Source of the DNA: JAXMAR01 sp046350295 | GTDB taxonomy: Bacteria > Planctomycetota > Planctomycetia > Gemmatales > Gemmataceae | Assembly (NCBI GenBank): GCA_046350295.1 | Contig: JAXMAR010000003.1 | Coordinates: 62,001-126,000, forward strand | Direction: 5' to 3' | Length of the DNA stretch: 64,000 nt | In this document: in pieces, positions 47,825-57,205 of the stretch | How the letters are laid out: each line of letters starts with the position of its first letter | How positions within the stretch are numbered: position 1 is the first letter of the stretch | Notes under the pieces: model-generated | Seen by the model: only the letters and a program-made list of their open reading frames with translations | The model's database searches: none | Told to the model about the DNA's origin: nothing | Made by a program: the position numbers and the translations under genes

Positions 47825-48838
47825 ATGCCTGCCGCAGTTTGCCCTACTCCGCAGTGCTCGTACGCTTTTTCGCCCGAGGAGACGCAAGGCCGGGACGCGC
47901 TCGTCTGCCCCCGCTGCGGCCGTGAGACGTTCCTGAAATCCCTCGACCTCCAGCTCGATCCGCCGCCGTTGCCGGTGAGCACGTCGATCACGCGCGAAGC
48001 GCCGGCGGGTCTGCCGCAACCTCGCTATGATGATCTGCCGGTCGCCGAGCCGGAAAGCGAGCGATTTTTTTTTCTCCTGGTGGATGACCGGCGCCTCGGT
48101 CCCCTGAAGAAGCGGCAACTGGTGGGAGCGGGGCTCGATCACCTTTCGCTGGTGTGGCATCGCGGCGCCAAGGGCTGGCGGCCGGCCCGGTCGGTGGCGG
48201 AGCTCGACGACATCCTGCAAGATGTGCCGCCGCCGGCGCCGGGTCTGGGGTTGTGGGCCGGCGCCCGGAATCTGCCGCAGCCCGCCACGCTGCACCGGCT
48301 CTACGGGTGGCTCTGCTTCACTTGCTGCGCCATGCTCTTTTTCGTGGCGGTCGCGATCGCGTTCGCGATGTTGTTTGAGAGCACGCGGGTTTTCGATTTC
48401 CGCGGCTTTGCCGTCCGCAACCCAACATACGAGACGCTGGCCATTGCCGCCGCTCTCACAGCCGGATTGTTCGCCGTCGTGTCCGTCATCCTCTTCGTTG
48501 TCCTCCTCCACCAGATATGGTCGGTGATCCAGGACGGTTACGCCCGGCTCACGCCCGGCCTGGCGGTCGGCCTGCTCTTCATTCCTTTCTTCAACGTCGC
48601 CTGGATTTTTTTTGCGATCGCGCTGCTCCCGCAAGAACTAAACCTCTTCGCCCGGCGGCATGGCTACGACGCCCGTCCGGCCTCTTCCGGCCTGGCAGTG
48701 GCGCACTGCATCTGCTTGCTCATTCCGTTCATCAACTTCGCGACGCTTGTTCCCCTCGGGCTGGTCAACATGGCGACGTTGAAGAATAGCGCGGCCGACC
48801 TCATCGAGGCGCGGCTGGCGGAGGAGACGCCGCATTGA
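47825..48838 (+). CDS. Zinc-ribbon, GYF-like and membrane protein
   Basis: 337 residues from the ATG at 47825. Residues 6-35 form a ribbon (CPTPQCSYAF...CPRCGRE). A GYF_2-like domain follows at about 80-140 (FFLLVDDRRLGPLKKRQLVGAGLDHLSLVWHRGAKGWRPARSV). The second half has four hydrophobic segments (about 160-190, 205-235, 250-275, 300-325). The GYF_2 plus membrane layout is common in planctomycetes; GYF-like domains bind Pro-rich peptides. Pro-rich stretches in the neighbouring kinase and in the 7-14 kb cluster are possible ligands, which is speculation. Confidence 0.75.
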   Translation: MPAAVCPTPQCSYAFSPEETQGRDALVCPRCGRETFLKSLDLQLDPPPLPVSTSITREAPAGLPQPRYDDLPVAEPESERFFFLLVDDRRLGPLKKRQLVGAGLDHLSLVWHRGAKGWRPARSVAELDDILQDVPPPAPGLGLWAGARNLPQPATLHRLYGWLCFTCCAMLFFVAVAIAFAMLFESTRVFDFRGFAVRNPTYETLAIAAALTAGLFAVVSVILFVVLLHQIWSVIQDGYARLTPGLAVGLLFIPFFNVAWIFFAIALLPQELNLFARRHGYDARPASSGLAVAHCICLLIPFINFATLVPLGLVNMATLKNSAADLIEARLAEETPH

Positions 48839-48951
48839 ACCGGCGTACCACAGGGCGAGCGGCGGCGCAAAACCCCCCGAAATCCTTGGCGTTTGCCGCG
48901 GCGCTCCATTAAAAGAGTATCTACCAGCCCACCTCCTGCTCTGAGGGCGCC

Positions 48952-50481
48952 ATGCGGCAGACGGAACCGGAAGCGGATACCCCTGATCTCGATAAGCAAC
49001 TGAACCTCTTCGACACCGTCAACATCATCGTCGGCATCGTCATCGGCACGACGATCTTCGCCCTGCCCTGGCTCATCTTCCTGAACACGCCCAATGTCTG
49101 GATGGCCCTGGCGGTATGGGTCCTCGGCGGCGTTCTCGCCCTGATCGGCGGCCTTTGCTACGCCGAGCTGGCCAGCACCTATCCACGCGCCGGCGGCGAC
49201 TATTACTATCTCACCGCCGCGTTCGGCCGCTGGGTCGGCTTTCTCTTCGGCTGGGCGCAGCTCATCGTCATCCTGCCCGCCAGCATCGGCGTCATGGCCT
49301 ATGTCTTCGCAACGGAATCGACACAGCTCCACCGGATGGACGATTTCTTGAAGCTCGGCTTGAGCTCGGAGTTCTATTACGCGGCCATCGCCGTCCTCGG
49401 TATCACCTTTCTCAACCTGATCGGCGTTGTCTTCGGCAAGACGGTGCAAAACGTCCTGGCCCTCGCCAAGGTCGCCGGCCTTCTTGCGATTCTCGCCTGC
49501 GGTTTCATGCACGCCCAGCCCGAGGCCACCGATTGGACCTTCCCGGAGTGGGGCGGCGGCGGCTGGGGTTGGCAGAGCCTGGCCCTCATTCTGGTTCTTT
49601 ACGCCTACGGCGGCTGGAACGACGCAGCCTTCGTCGCCGCCGAAGTTCGCGACCCGCAACGCAACATCCCGCGTGCTCTGATCTTCGGCATCGGCTCCAT
49701 CACCTTGATCTATCTGCTCGTCAACTTCGCCTATATCCTCGGACTGGGCTTCGGTGAGGCGAAGGCGTTTGGCCCCCCGGATTTCCGCACCCCGCCGACC
49801 AAGCTCCTCCTGGCCGTGATGGGGGAGAACGGCGCCAAGATGATGCGCATCATCATCATGATCTCGGCCCTCGGCGCCGTGAACGGCCTGATCTTCGCCG
49901 GCTCGCGCGTCTACGCCGTCCTCGGCAACGATCATCGCCTGTTCGGCTTCGTCGGCCACTGGCGGCCGAATCGCGGCAGCCCGATCCTCGCCCTCATCTT
50001 TCAAGCGGCGATCACTCTCGCCCTGGTGCTCCTCTTCGGCACGGAACGGGGGCATACGGCGATCAATCACGGGCTTGACGCCTTGAACAACGTCTTCGCG
50101 ACGCTCGCGGAGAAATTCGACGCGACCGCGCCCCATATCGAGTATTCAACGCAGTGGAAGCCGGGCGACGCTTTCGAGGCGCTCGTGTCTCATTCGGCGC
50201 CGGCGTTCTGGATCTTTTTCATGCTGGCGGGCTTCTCTCTGTTCGCCTTGCGCGAGAAGAACCCGGGTAAGGCGAGGCCGTTCTCCGTGCCCTGGTATCC
50301 CCTCTTGCCCTTCATCTTTTGCAACATGTGCGCCTACATGCTTTATCAGTCCATCGACTATATCGGCTGGCGCTCGCTGTTTGTCGTCGCCTTGTTGCTC
50401 CTGGGCGTTCCCCTCTACTGGCTCTCTCAGGCCTTTGGCGGGCGACGCGACACCGATATTGACTACGGAGGTAATCGATGA
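48952..50481 (+). CDS. Amino-acid permease (APC superfamily)
   Basis: 509 residues with about 12 membrane segments. The first helix carries the APC unwound-helix signature region, NIIVGIVIGTTIFALPW, and helix 6 reads LILVLYAYGGWNDAAFVAAEVRDPQRNIPRAL, the conserved G-x-x-x-x-x-x-E-x-x-x-P-x-x-x-x-P region of amino-acid and polyamine transporters. The long loop near 400 (HGLDALNNVFATLAEKFD) is somewhat unusual. It overlaps the methyltransferase gene by four bases (ATGA), so the two are coupled. Substrate not predictable. Confidence 0.9.
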   Translation: MRQTEPEADTPDLDKQLNLFDTVNIIVGIVIGTTIFALPWLIFLNTPNVWMALAVWVLGGVLALIGGLCYAELASTYPRAGGDYYYLTAAFGRWVGFLFGWAQLIVILPASIGVMAYVFATESTQLHRMDDFLKLGLSSEFYYAAIAVLGITFLNLIGVVFGKTVQNVLALAKVAGLLAILACGFMHAQPEATDWTFPEWGGGGWGWQSLALILVLYAYGGWNDAAFVAAEVRDPQRNIPRALIFGIGSITLIYLLVNFAYILGLGFGEAKAFGPPDFRTPPTKLLLAVMGENGAKMMRIIIMISALGAVNGLIFAGSRVYAVLGNDHRLFGFVGHWRPNRGSPILALIFQAAITLALVLLFGTERGHTAINHGLDALNNVFATLAEKFDATAPHIEYSTQWKPGDAFEALVSHSAPAFWIFFMLAGFSLFALREKNPGKARPFSVPWYPLLPFIFCNMCAYMLYQSIDYIGWRSLFVVALLLLGVPLYWLSQAFGGRRDTDIDYGGNR

Positions 50482-51059
50482 AAGCCACTCTTGCCGCGCT
50501 CGTCGCCGTCATCGCCTTCGCGGGCGCGGGCGCCCTGCTCGACCCGGCCCATGGCCAGGACAAGAAGCCCCTCCGCGACCCCGATGTCATCTACGTCCCG
50601 ACGCCGCAGGAGGTCGTCGACAAGATGCTCGACATGGCCGACGTTCGCCCCGGCGAGATCGTCTATGACCTCGGCTGCGGCGACGGCCGGATTCCCGTGA
50701 CCGCGGCCAAGCGCTTCGGCGTCAAGACCTGGGGCTTCGACATCAACCCGGTGCGCGTCAAGGAGTCGCTCGAGAACGTGACGCGGGCCAAGGTGGAGAA
50801 CCTCGTCACCATCAAGCTGCAGGACATCTTCGAGCTCGACCTGGCGAAGGCCGACGTCATCACGCTCTACCTCCTGCCCCAGCTCAACGTCAAGTTGATC
50901 CCGCAGCTCGACAAGCTCAAGCCCGGCTGCCGCATCGTGTCGCACGATTTCGACATGGAAGGGGTGCGACCCAAGAAGATGGTGACCTACACGCCTTCGG
51001 GCGGCCGCGAGCATCGGATCTACCTCTGGGTGACGCCGCTGGAGAAGGAACGCAGGTAG
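50478..51059 (+). CDS. Exported class I SAM-dependent methyltransferase
   Basis: 193 residues, starting in the stop codon of the permease gene with GGAGG six bases ahead. Residues 1-26 form a signal peptide (MKATLAALVAVIAFAGAGALL, then DPAHG). The rest is a Rossmann methyltransferase: YVPTPQEVVDKML, motif I VYDLGCGDGR at about 63-71, DINPVRVKES, then LYLLPQLNVKLIPQL and PGCRIVSHDFDM. Exported methyltransferases are odd because S-adenosylmethionine is a cytosolic cofactor. Similar signal-bearing enzymes are recurrent in planctomycetes, where membrane topology is complex. The linked permease may supply substrate. Function unknown. Confidence 0.85.
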   Translation: MKATLAALVAVIAFAGAGALLDPAHGQDKKPLRDPDVIYVPTPQEVVDKMLDMADVRPGEIVYDLGCGDGRIPVTAAKRFGVKTWGFDINPVRVKESLENVTRAKVENLVTIKLQDIFELDLAKADVITLYLLPQLNVKLIPQLDKLKPGCRIVSHDFDMEGVRPKKMVTYTPSGGREHRIYLWVTPLEKERR

Positions 51060-51070
51060 ACGCTTGTCGG

Positions 51071-51121
51071 AGCCGGAAGCGTCCGCGACGGACGCAAAGA
51101 CCGTCGCTGACGCTTCCGGCT
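51071..51121. repeat. AGCCGGAAGCGTC stem-loop repeat
   Basis: AGCCGGAAGCGTC pairs with GACGCTTCCGGCT; the loop contains a smaller CGACGG/CCGTCG pair. It fills the gap after the methyltransferase gene. It may serve as the terminator of the permease-methyltransferase unit. Confidence 0.65.
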
Positions 51122-51226
51122 TTGAGCGGAGCACGAATCCCGCCGAGCGCCGAAAACCGGGGGTCGGTGGTTCTCGTCTTAGTCGTGGAGAGTTGTTCCC
51201 ATATGAATCACGAAAGGACCGAAGCC

Positions 51227-52615
51227 ATGGCACGAGCGGGCTCCCGACGGGGTCTCCCCCTCCTCGCCCTCGCCGCCGGCCTGGCCCTCGCCCAGGGCCC
51301 GCCGATGCGGCGATGCTGTTTCTCCGCCAAGAACGCCGACATCTTGCAGCCGGCGCAGGTGTTCCTCACCTACGATCCGGCCGAAAAGGTCGAGACCTTC
51401 ACCGTGCAGCCCAAGTTCGAGGGGAACGCCCTCGACTTCGGCATGGTGATCCCGACGCCGACGCAGCCCAAGCTGCACGAGATGCCCAAGGAGTTTTTCA
51501 AGCACCTGGCGATCTACACGATTCTGAAGCGGCGCGAGGCGCCCAGCAGCAAGCTGCTGTGGCACGGACGGGACCTGCTGACCCTGTCCAGGGCCCTCGG
51601 CGAAGCGAAGGCCACGGCTGGCGCGGACGCTGGCCGGCCGGCGGAGCCGCCCAAGGTCGTCGTTCTGGAGGCGGGCGTGGTCGGCAGCCTCGATTACAAG
51701 ATCATCGTCGCCGAGCGGGCCGACGACCTCTACCAGTGGCTCAAGGACAACAAGTATCAATACGCCGGCGACGAGGCGACGCTCGATCACTACGTGAAGC
51801 AGAAATGGTTCTTCACGGTGATGAAGATCGACACCATGGCGATGAAGAAGAACAAGGACGGCAGCTACGCCGGCGAGGTGACGCCGACGCGCTTCCAGTT
51901 CGCCAGCGACAAGTTCATCTACCCGCTCAAGATCACGCAGATCTCCGTCAAGGACAAGACCGAGGCGCTCATCTACGTCCAGGCCCCCCACAAGGTCGAC
52001 CTGCCCGGCGACTGGACCTATCAGTACACCTGGGTGCCCATGCTCCAGGCGGCCACCGGCTGTACTCCCGGCGGCATCCGCGGCGGCGGCGAGGAATGGG
52101 TCAAAACGCTTGGCGGCCAGGTCCCCGTGCTCCTCAAGCGCGCCCAGGATCTCGGTTTCCGCTTTATGCCCGGCCAGCGGCCCGCCCCCGGCGTCAAGGG
52201 ACACATCCCGACCACCATGGAGTGGGCCCGCAAGCTGACCACGGACGACGTCAAGGTACTCAAGGGGGAGGCGCCCTATAGCGAGAAGGTTCCGAACGTC
52301 GACGAAGGCTTCACCGAAGCCGACATGAAGGACCCCAAGCGAGCCGACGCCATCCGCAAGGTGATCCAGTCCCGCCTCGCCAAGTCGCAGAAGGAGCGCC
52401 CCTTCGGCTACGCGGTCCGCGACGTGCCGGCCGACGACGTCAAGGGCCTGACGCAGCTCGCCGGCCACCTGCAAGACGGCCTCTTCATCACCAAGTTCCG
52501 CAAGTTCTTCTGCCGCGACGAGATGAACGACGACCTCGTTCTCGTCCCCGCTCGCCAGGGGGACCAGGAAGACCGCTCGGAGTACGAGGAGATCCTACCC
52601 ACCTCGCCTCCGTGA
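51227..52615 (+). CDS. Secreted DUF2330 family protein
   Basis: 462 residues. The start at 51227 (GAAAGGACC ahead) puts a signal peptide first: MARAGSRRGLPLLALAAGLA. An ATG at 51203 is an alternative. DUF2330 features follow: RRCCFSAKNADILQPAQVFLTYDPAEKVETF, DFGMVIPTPTQP, and a YDPAEKVE...IPTP pattern that recurs in family members, then VYVQAPHKVDLPGDWTYQYTWVPM. There are cysteines at the mature N-terminus. Function of the family is unknown; members are exported and appear in myxobacteria and planctomycetes. It is flanked on both sides by palindromic repeats. Confidence 0.85.
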   Translation: MARAGSRRGLPLLALAAGLALAQGPPMRRCCFSAKNADILQPAQVFLTYDPAEKVETFTVQPKFEGNALDFGMVIPTPTQPKLHEMPKEFFKHLAIYTILKRREAPSSKLLWHGRDLLTLSRALGEAKATAGADAGRPAEPPKVVVLEAGVVGSLDYKIIVAERADDLYQWLKDNKYQYAGDEATLDHYVKQKWFFTVMKIDTMAMKKNKDGSYAGEVTPTRFQFASDKFIYPLKITQISVKDKTEALIYVQAPHKVDLPGDWTYQYTWVPMLQAATGCTPGGIRGGGEEWVKTLGGQVPVLLKRAQDLGFRFMPGQRPAPGVKGHIPTTMEWARKLTTDDVKVLKGEAPYSEKVPNVDEGFTEADMKDPKRADAIRKVIQSRLAKSQKERPFGYAVRDVPADDVKGLTQLAGHLQDGLFITKFRKFFCRDEMNDDLVLVPARQGDQEDRSEYEEILPTSPP

Positions 52616-52630
52616 TCCTAAGACGCGTTC

Positions 52631-52754
52631 GTTTAGCCCCGGTTCGCAGAACCGGGGCGGACGAGACGCCCCAGACGAAAACCGCGGCGCTTCGGCGCTG
52701 CGTCGCCCCGTCCAAAGACAACTCCCGCCCCGGTTCCGCGAACCGGGGCTAAAC
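52631..52754. repeat. Paired GTTTAGCCCCGGTT inverted repeats
   Basis: GTTTAGCCCCGGTT at 52631 and its complement AACCGGGGCTAAAC at 52741 bound a 124-base unit. Each end is itself palindromic (CCCCGGTTCGCAGAACCGGGG and CCCCGGTTCCGCGAACCGGGG). This nested arrangement between the DUF2330 gene and the HEAT-repeat gene is typical of a short palindromic repeat element inserted as a head-to-head pair. Confidence 0.7.
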
Positions 52755-52794
52755 GTTCAACTCGGATCTCGCAACCCGAAAGGACTATCTCGTC

Positions 52795-55419
52795 ATGACG
52801 CGCTGTTTCCTTCCGCTGCTCGCCGCCGCCCTGCTCTGGCCGGCCGCCCTGTCCGCTGGAGAGAAGAAGGCCGATCCGGCCGAGACTATCGCCAAGCTCA
52901 TCGACAACCTCAAGAAGAAGGACGATCCGAACGCCCGCCTGCAAGCCGCCATGGAGCTGGCTGAGTTCGGCCCGGCCGCCAAGGACGCCGTGCCCCAGCT
53001 CGTCGACCTGCTGAAAAACGGCGACGAGGACCTGAAGCTCAACGCCGCGCTCGCCCTGGGCAAGATCGGCAAGGCGGCGGTCGCGCCGGTCACCGAGGTC
53101 CTCGCCGCCAAAGACGACGACGCCCGCTTCTACGCCATCTGGACGCTCGGCTGGATCGGCCCCGACGCCGCCCCAGCCGCGCCGCAGATCATCAAGCTCC
53201 TCGACGACAAGAACGACGGCGTGCGCCGCAAGGCCGTCTTCGCCGTCGGCCGCATCGGCGCCGAGCCGGAGAAGACCATCCCGATCCTGATCAAGGCATT
53301 CCAGGACAAGGACCACGACGTGCAGACCGCCGCGGGCGAAGCGGTCGCCAAGTTCGGCGGCAAAGCCGTGCCGGCGCTGATCAAGGCGTTGGAGGACGCC
53401 AAGACCAAACGCCAAGCGGCCGTCTCCCTGGGCAGCATCGGCTCGGAAGCGAAAGCCGCCGTCCCGGCCCTGCTGAAGGCGCTGCTGGCAAGCGAAAAGG
53501 AGAAGGACGAAAGCCCGATGGGTGACCCGACCGTTCTTCCCGTCGCGCCGGGCGGCGGCTTTGGCAGGCCGATCCGCGGGCCGCGTCCCTTCCCGTTCCC
53601 CGGCATGGGGGACGAGCACTTCACCACCGGCAACGTTTACGCCGACGCTCTTGCCAAGATCGGCAAGTCGGCCATCCCGGCGCTCGAGGAGGCGCTCAAG
53701 ACGGGTAACGAGAGGACGCGCAACGCCGTGCTTCAGGCGTTCGGCAAGATCGGCGCCGATGCCGTGCCCACCCTGGTCGACGCCCTCGGCGACAAGCGCG
53801 TCGACGTCCGCCGCGCCGCCGCCCAGGTGCTCGGCCCGATGCGCGTCGGCGACAAGCTCGTCGTCAGCGGCCTGGCCTACTCCCTCAAGCACGACGCCGA
53901 CGACATGGTGCGTCAATACGCCCTCAGCGCCTTGCAGCAACTTGGCCCCGCCGGCAAGGACGCGGCGCCCACGCTGCTCGAAGCCCTCTCCGACGTGAAC
54001 GTCAACGTCCGTCAACAAGCCTTCTACACGCTCCAGGGCATGGGCGTCGACATGCGCCCCGGCCTCAAGAAAGCCCTCGACCACAAGGAGAGCCGCGTCC
54101 GCATCAACACGGCCGCTCTCATGCTGACGACCGGCATCGATCCGGACCTTGCCCTTCCCGTCCTCATCGACGGTTTGAAGGAAAAGGACGTGGCCATCCG
54201 ATTGCAGGCGGCGCATGCGCTGGCGGTCACCAACCGCGAGCGCGACAAGGTGCTGCCGACGTTGATCGAAGGACTGAAGAACGAAAGTCCGGCCATCCGG
54301 GCGCAGGCGTTGCAGGCCTTGCAGCAGATGGGTCCGGCCGCGTCGAGCGCCGGCGTGGCCATCGTCGCCCTGCTGGAGGACCCGGAAGCCAATGTCCGCC
54401 AGCATGCGCTGTGGGCCATCCAGAACATCCGGCCCGAAGCCAAGCTGGTCATGCCCGCTCTCGTCAAGATGATGAAGCACTCCGACGTGGGTCTGCGGCA
54501 ACAAGCCGTGTGGGCCCTCCAGAACATGGGAGGCGACCTGAAGGCGGTCAAGGACGATGTCGTGGCGCTGCTCAAGACGGATGACGTGAACCTGCGCACG
54601 AACATCATGCCGCTCCTGGGCCGCATGGGCGAGGACGGCGTCAACCTGCTGATGGACGGCCTGGAGGACAAGGAACCGCAGGTCCGCTGGACCGCCGCCC
54701 AGGCGCTGCAGAACCTGCGCGGCGCCGCCAAGCCGGCCCTGCCGGCGCTCGTCAAGCACCTGGGGGACGACAACCAGAACGTGCGCGTCAACTGCGTCTT
54801 CGCGCTTACCAACATGGGGAACGAAGGCGTCGACGCCCTGCTCAAGGCCGTCCCCGATCTCAAGCACGAGGACGCCCGCGTCAACGCCATGCAGAACCTC
54901 ATCTACGGCCCGCACCGCGCCAAGGTGGTTCCCCTCGTTCTCGAAGGGCTCAAGAGCAAGGCGGCGGGGATGCGCCTTTCCTGCGTCCACATGGTGCAGA
55001 ACATCGGACGCTTCCCGGACGCGATCCCCAGCCTCGAGAAGATCCTGACCGATGACACGGACGCCAACATCCGCCAGGCGTCCGCCTTCGCGCTGGGCAA
55101 CCAGGGGCCGGACGGCTGGAAGGCCCTCGAGAAAGCGTTCCCGAGCGTCAAGGACGGGACGACCAGGCTGGGCATCGTCCAGAGCTTCATGAACTACAAC
55201 GTGCAGCCCAAGGGACTGATCCCGGAGCTGGTCGCGTGCCTCAAAGACTCCAACAACCAGCTGCGGTGGATGACCTGCGCGGTGCTCGGCAACATGGGCG
55301 CCGCCGCCAAGGAAGCCGCCCCTGCCATCGAGTCGCTGTTGCGCGACAGCGATCCGACCGTGCAGGCCCATGCCCGCAACGCGCTGATGCGCATGGGCGT
55401 GACGCCCAAGAGCAAGTAG
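52795..55419 (+). CDS. Exported HEAT-repeat protein
   Basis: 874 residues with a signal peptide (MTRCFLPLLAAALLWPAALSAG). The rest is some 20 HEAT/PBS-lyase-like helical repeats, each with a phrase such as AVPALIKAL, IGKAAVAP or VRQQALWAIQNI. A Pro/Gly-rich break lies at about residues 240-275 (PVAPGGGFGRPIRGPRPFPF). The array has no catalytic domain. It forms a curved scaffold, probably periplasmic, for protein binding; long exported HEAT proteins are a feature of Gemmata-like genomes. It is in one intact frame. Confidence 0.9.
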   Translation: MTRCFLPLLAAALLWPAALSAGEKKADPAETIAKLIDNLKKKDDPNARLQAAMELAEFGPAAKDAVPQLVDLLKNGDEDLKLNAALALGKIGKAAVAPVTEVLAAKDDDARFYAIWTLGWIGPDAAPAAPQIIKLLDDKNDGVRRKAVFAVGRIGAEPEKTIPILIKAFQDKDHDVQTAAGEAVAKFGGKAVPALIKALEDAKTKRQAAVSLGSIGSEAKAAVPALLKALLASEKEKDESPMGDPTVLPVAPGGGFGRPIRGPRPFPFPGMGDEHFTTGNVYADALAKIGKSAIPALEEALKTGNERTRNAVLQAFGKIGADAVPTLVDALGDKRVDVRRAAAQVLGPMRVGDKLVVSGLAYSLKHDADDMVRQYALSALQQLGPAGKDAAPTLLEALSDVNVNVRQQAFYTLQGMGVDMRPGLKKALDHKESRVRINTAALMLTTGIDPDLALPVLIDGLKEKDVAIRLQAAHALAVTNRERDKVLPTLIEGLKNESPAIRAQALQALQQMGPAASSAGVAIVALLEDPEANVRQHALWAIQNIRPEAKLVMPALVKMMKHSDVGLRQQAVWALQNMGGDLKAVKDDVVALLKTDDVNLRTNIMPLLGRMGEDGVNLLMDGLEDKEPQVRWTAAQALQNLRGAAKPALPALVKHLGDDNQNVRVNCVFALTNMGNEGVDALLKAVPDLKHEDARVNAMQNLIYGPHRAKVVPLVLEGLKSKAAGMRLSCVHMVQNIGRFPDAIPSLEKILTDDTDANIRQASAFALGNQGPDGWKALEKAFPSVKDGTTRLGIVQSFMNYNVQPKGLIPELVACLKDSNNQLRWMTCAVLGNMGAAAKEAAPAIESLLRDSDPTVQAHARNALMRMGVTPKSK

Positions 55420-55463
55420 CCATCCGGCTCGCGGCGCTCCCGTGCCGCGTTCGGGAAAAGACC

Positions 55464-55501
55464 AGGGCCCACGGCGCCTTCGCCGCGGGCCCTGTTTCTT
55501 T
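55464..55501. terminator. Bidirectional terminator between convergent genes
   Basis: AGGGCCC-A-CGGCG and CGCCG-C-GGGCCCT form a stem with one mismatch around CCTT, followed by GTTTCTTT. It separates the HEAT-repeat gene from the convergent transglutaminase-like gene. Confidence 0.75.
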
Positions 55502-55510
55502 CAGGCCCTT

Positions 55511-56971
55511 TCACTTCGATTTCTTTTCCACCAGCCGGAACTGAACGCGTCCCATCGTCTCCAGGATGCCGGCGGCGTCGCGGTCCGTTCCCAGGTAGAC
55601 GTGTCCGGCGGTGACTTCGGTGCGGTTGAGAGAGGCGTCGAGCGGTACCCAGACGCCGTCCAGGAGCGCCTCGTCCCAGGCGTGCCCGCCGAAGGCCTTG
55701 ACGTCGTCGCCCATGTAGACGAAGCCGGAGACTTCGCGGGCAGGGATGCCGCTGGCCCGGGCCAGCACGCAGAACATGCGCGCGTAGCACTTGCAGTCGC
55801 CGCTCTTGCGCTCGATCAGGTGATGGATCTCAGGCGGACTCGTGGTCAGGCTCGGCCGGATGTACTTGTACGTGAAGTTGCAGATGCGCTTGACCTTCTC
55901 GGCCGGCGTGTCGGCGTCCCCCACGGCCTCCTTGGCCAGGGCGACGATCTTGGGATGCGTGATGGGCAGCGCCGTCGTCTCCTCCAGCGCCTCCTTGATG
56001 TCCTTGTCGGTCGCCTTGACCACCTTGCCGTAGCGCTTGCCGATGCGCAGCACCCGTTTGCCGTCCTTGACCTCGACGGTTTGCCGCGGGCCGTCCGGGA
56101 TCACTTCGCCGCCTTTGCCAAGGACTTCGACGACTAATTCCTCCAGGGACTGGGTACGGCCGAGCGGGCGGTCGACCTTCACCTGGCCCAGGACGAAAAG
56201 GTCGGCGGAGTACTCGGTGTTCTTGGCCTGCGCTTCGGTCTCGCGGCGCAGGTCGAAGATGGCGATCTTGCCGGAGAGGAGCCGGCCCTGGTCGTCGTGC
56301 AGCGTCTTCATCTTGAGCTTGTTGCGGCTGCCGATGCTCTCGACCTCGTAGAACACCGCTTCGACGCCGGCGACGAGACTCTTCTTGCGAGTGAGCAGCG
56401 TGGTCTTCTGCGTCTCGACCTTGAGGTCCTCCATGCTGAAGTCGCGGAAGGTGATGGTGTCCCCCTCCTTGGGACCTTGCCGCAGCCAGATCTCGCTGGC
56501 CATCGCGTCGGCGAGATCGAAGTCGATCTCGGGTAAGTCCCTTTTCACGTCCATGCCGGCGCTCGACTGGGTGACGCGAAAGCCCTTGCCGTTGCGTTCG
56601 AGGAGGGTGCGCGTCTTGACCGGGCCGGAGGACTGGCTGAACTCGCCGCGCAGCAGCCGATAGGGGGCCTCGACCTCGAAAAAGAGGTCCTGGGAGATGA
56701 CCATTTCCACTTTTTTCCCGAAGGAGGCGATCTTCATTGTCATCAGGAAGGAGTCATGGACCGCCTTGTCGGCCCGCTCGCGCTTGCTCATGAAGTAGCC
56801 GATCTTCTTGTCCTTGCCCGAGGATTCGTCCTTGAGATAGACGCCGTACCAATCGACGGCGAAAGTCGACTCGATGGTCTTGGCGTCGAGCGCGGGCCGG
56901 CTCAGCTTTTCCTCCGCCTGGAGGAGCGCGGCCGGAGCGAGAACAAGGAGCAGAAAGAAGACATTGCGCAT
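55511..56971 (-). CDS. Exported transglutaminase-like protein
   Basis: 486 residues from the ATG at 56971, with a signal peptide (MRNVFFLLLVLAPAALLQAEE). The transglutaminase-like core is at about 350-470: SGDCKCYARMFCVLARASGIPA holds the catalytic Cys, FGGHAWDEALLDGVWVPLDAS supplies His and Asp. A beta-rich region before it (about 20-330) resembles the DUF3857-type N-terminal part of such proteins. The triad is intact, so it may act as a protease or amidase outside the cytoplasm. Intact frame. Confidence 0.9.
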   Translation of the reverse strand: MRNVFFLLLVLAPAALLQAEEKLSRPALDAKTIESTFAVDWYGVYLKDESSGKDKKIGYFMSKRERADKAVHDSFLMTMKIASFGKKVEMVISQDLFFEVEAPYRLLRGEFSQSSGPVKTRTLLERNGKGFRVTQSSAGMDVKRDLPEIDFDLADAMASEIWLRQGPKEGDTITFRDFSMEDLKVETQKTTLLTRKKSLVAGVEAVFYEVESIGSRNKLKMKTLHDDQGRLLSGKIAIFDLRRETEAQAKNTEYSADLFVLGQVKVDRPLGRTQSLEELVVEVLGKGGEVIPDGPRQTVEVKDGKRVLRIGKRYGKVVKATDKDIKEALEETTALPITHPKIVALAKEAVGDADTPAEKVKRICNFTYKYIRPSLTTSPPEIHHLIERKSGDCKCYARMFCVLARASGIPAREVSGFVYMGDDVKAFGGHAWDEALLDGVWVPLDASLNRTEVTAGHVYLGTDRDAAGILETMGRVQFRLVEKKSK

Positions 56972-57205
56972 GGGATCCTCGAATGGCAAAGAAGTACGAC
57001 CAGACCGGCCCGTCGGGCGCGGCTGCCGGAGTAGCGGTTGTAGGGGCTGTATAACCTTTAGCAGCTGGGACGGGAATGATCCAGGGAGATCGGACAGTTG
57101 CAGGCGCGGGCCGAAGCGGTACAATGTCGCTTCAATGTATGCTAGGGACAGAGACCGGGATAGAGGCTTGCTTCAACCATGTCGGCTCGGGTGAAAGGGT
57201 GGTCG

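Noticed and set aside
45298..50481. Extending the 7-14 kb kinase system to include the kinase at 45298 and the GYF protein at 47825
   Set aside because: They lie more than 30 kb away, are divergent from each other's operons and lack the shared C-x2-C-x10-C-x2-DG ribbon.
52633..55371. 912-codon minus-strand frame opposite the HEAT-repeat gene
   Set aside because: Periodic low-complexity sequence mirrors the HEAT repeats on the plus strand; there is no start signal or domain.
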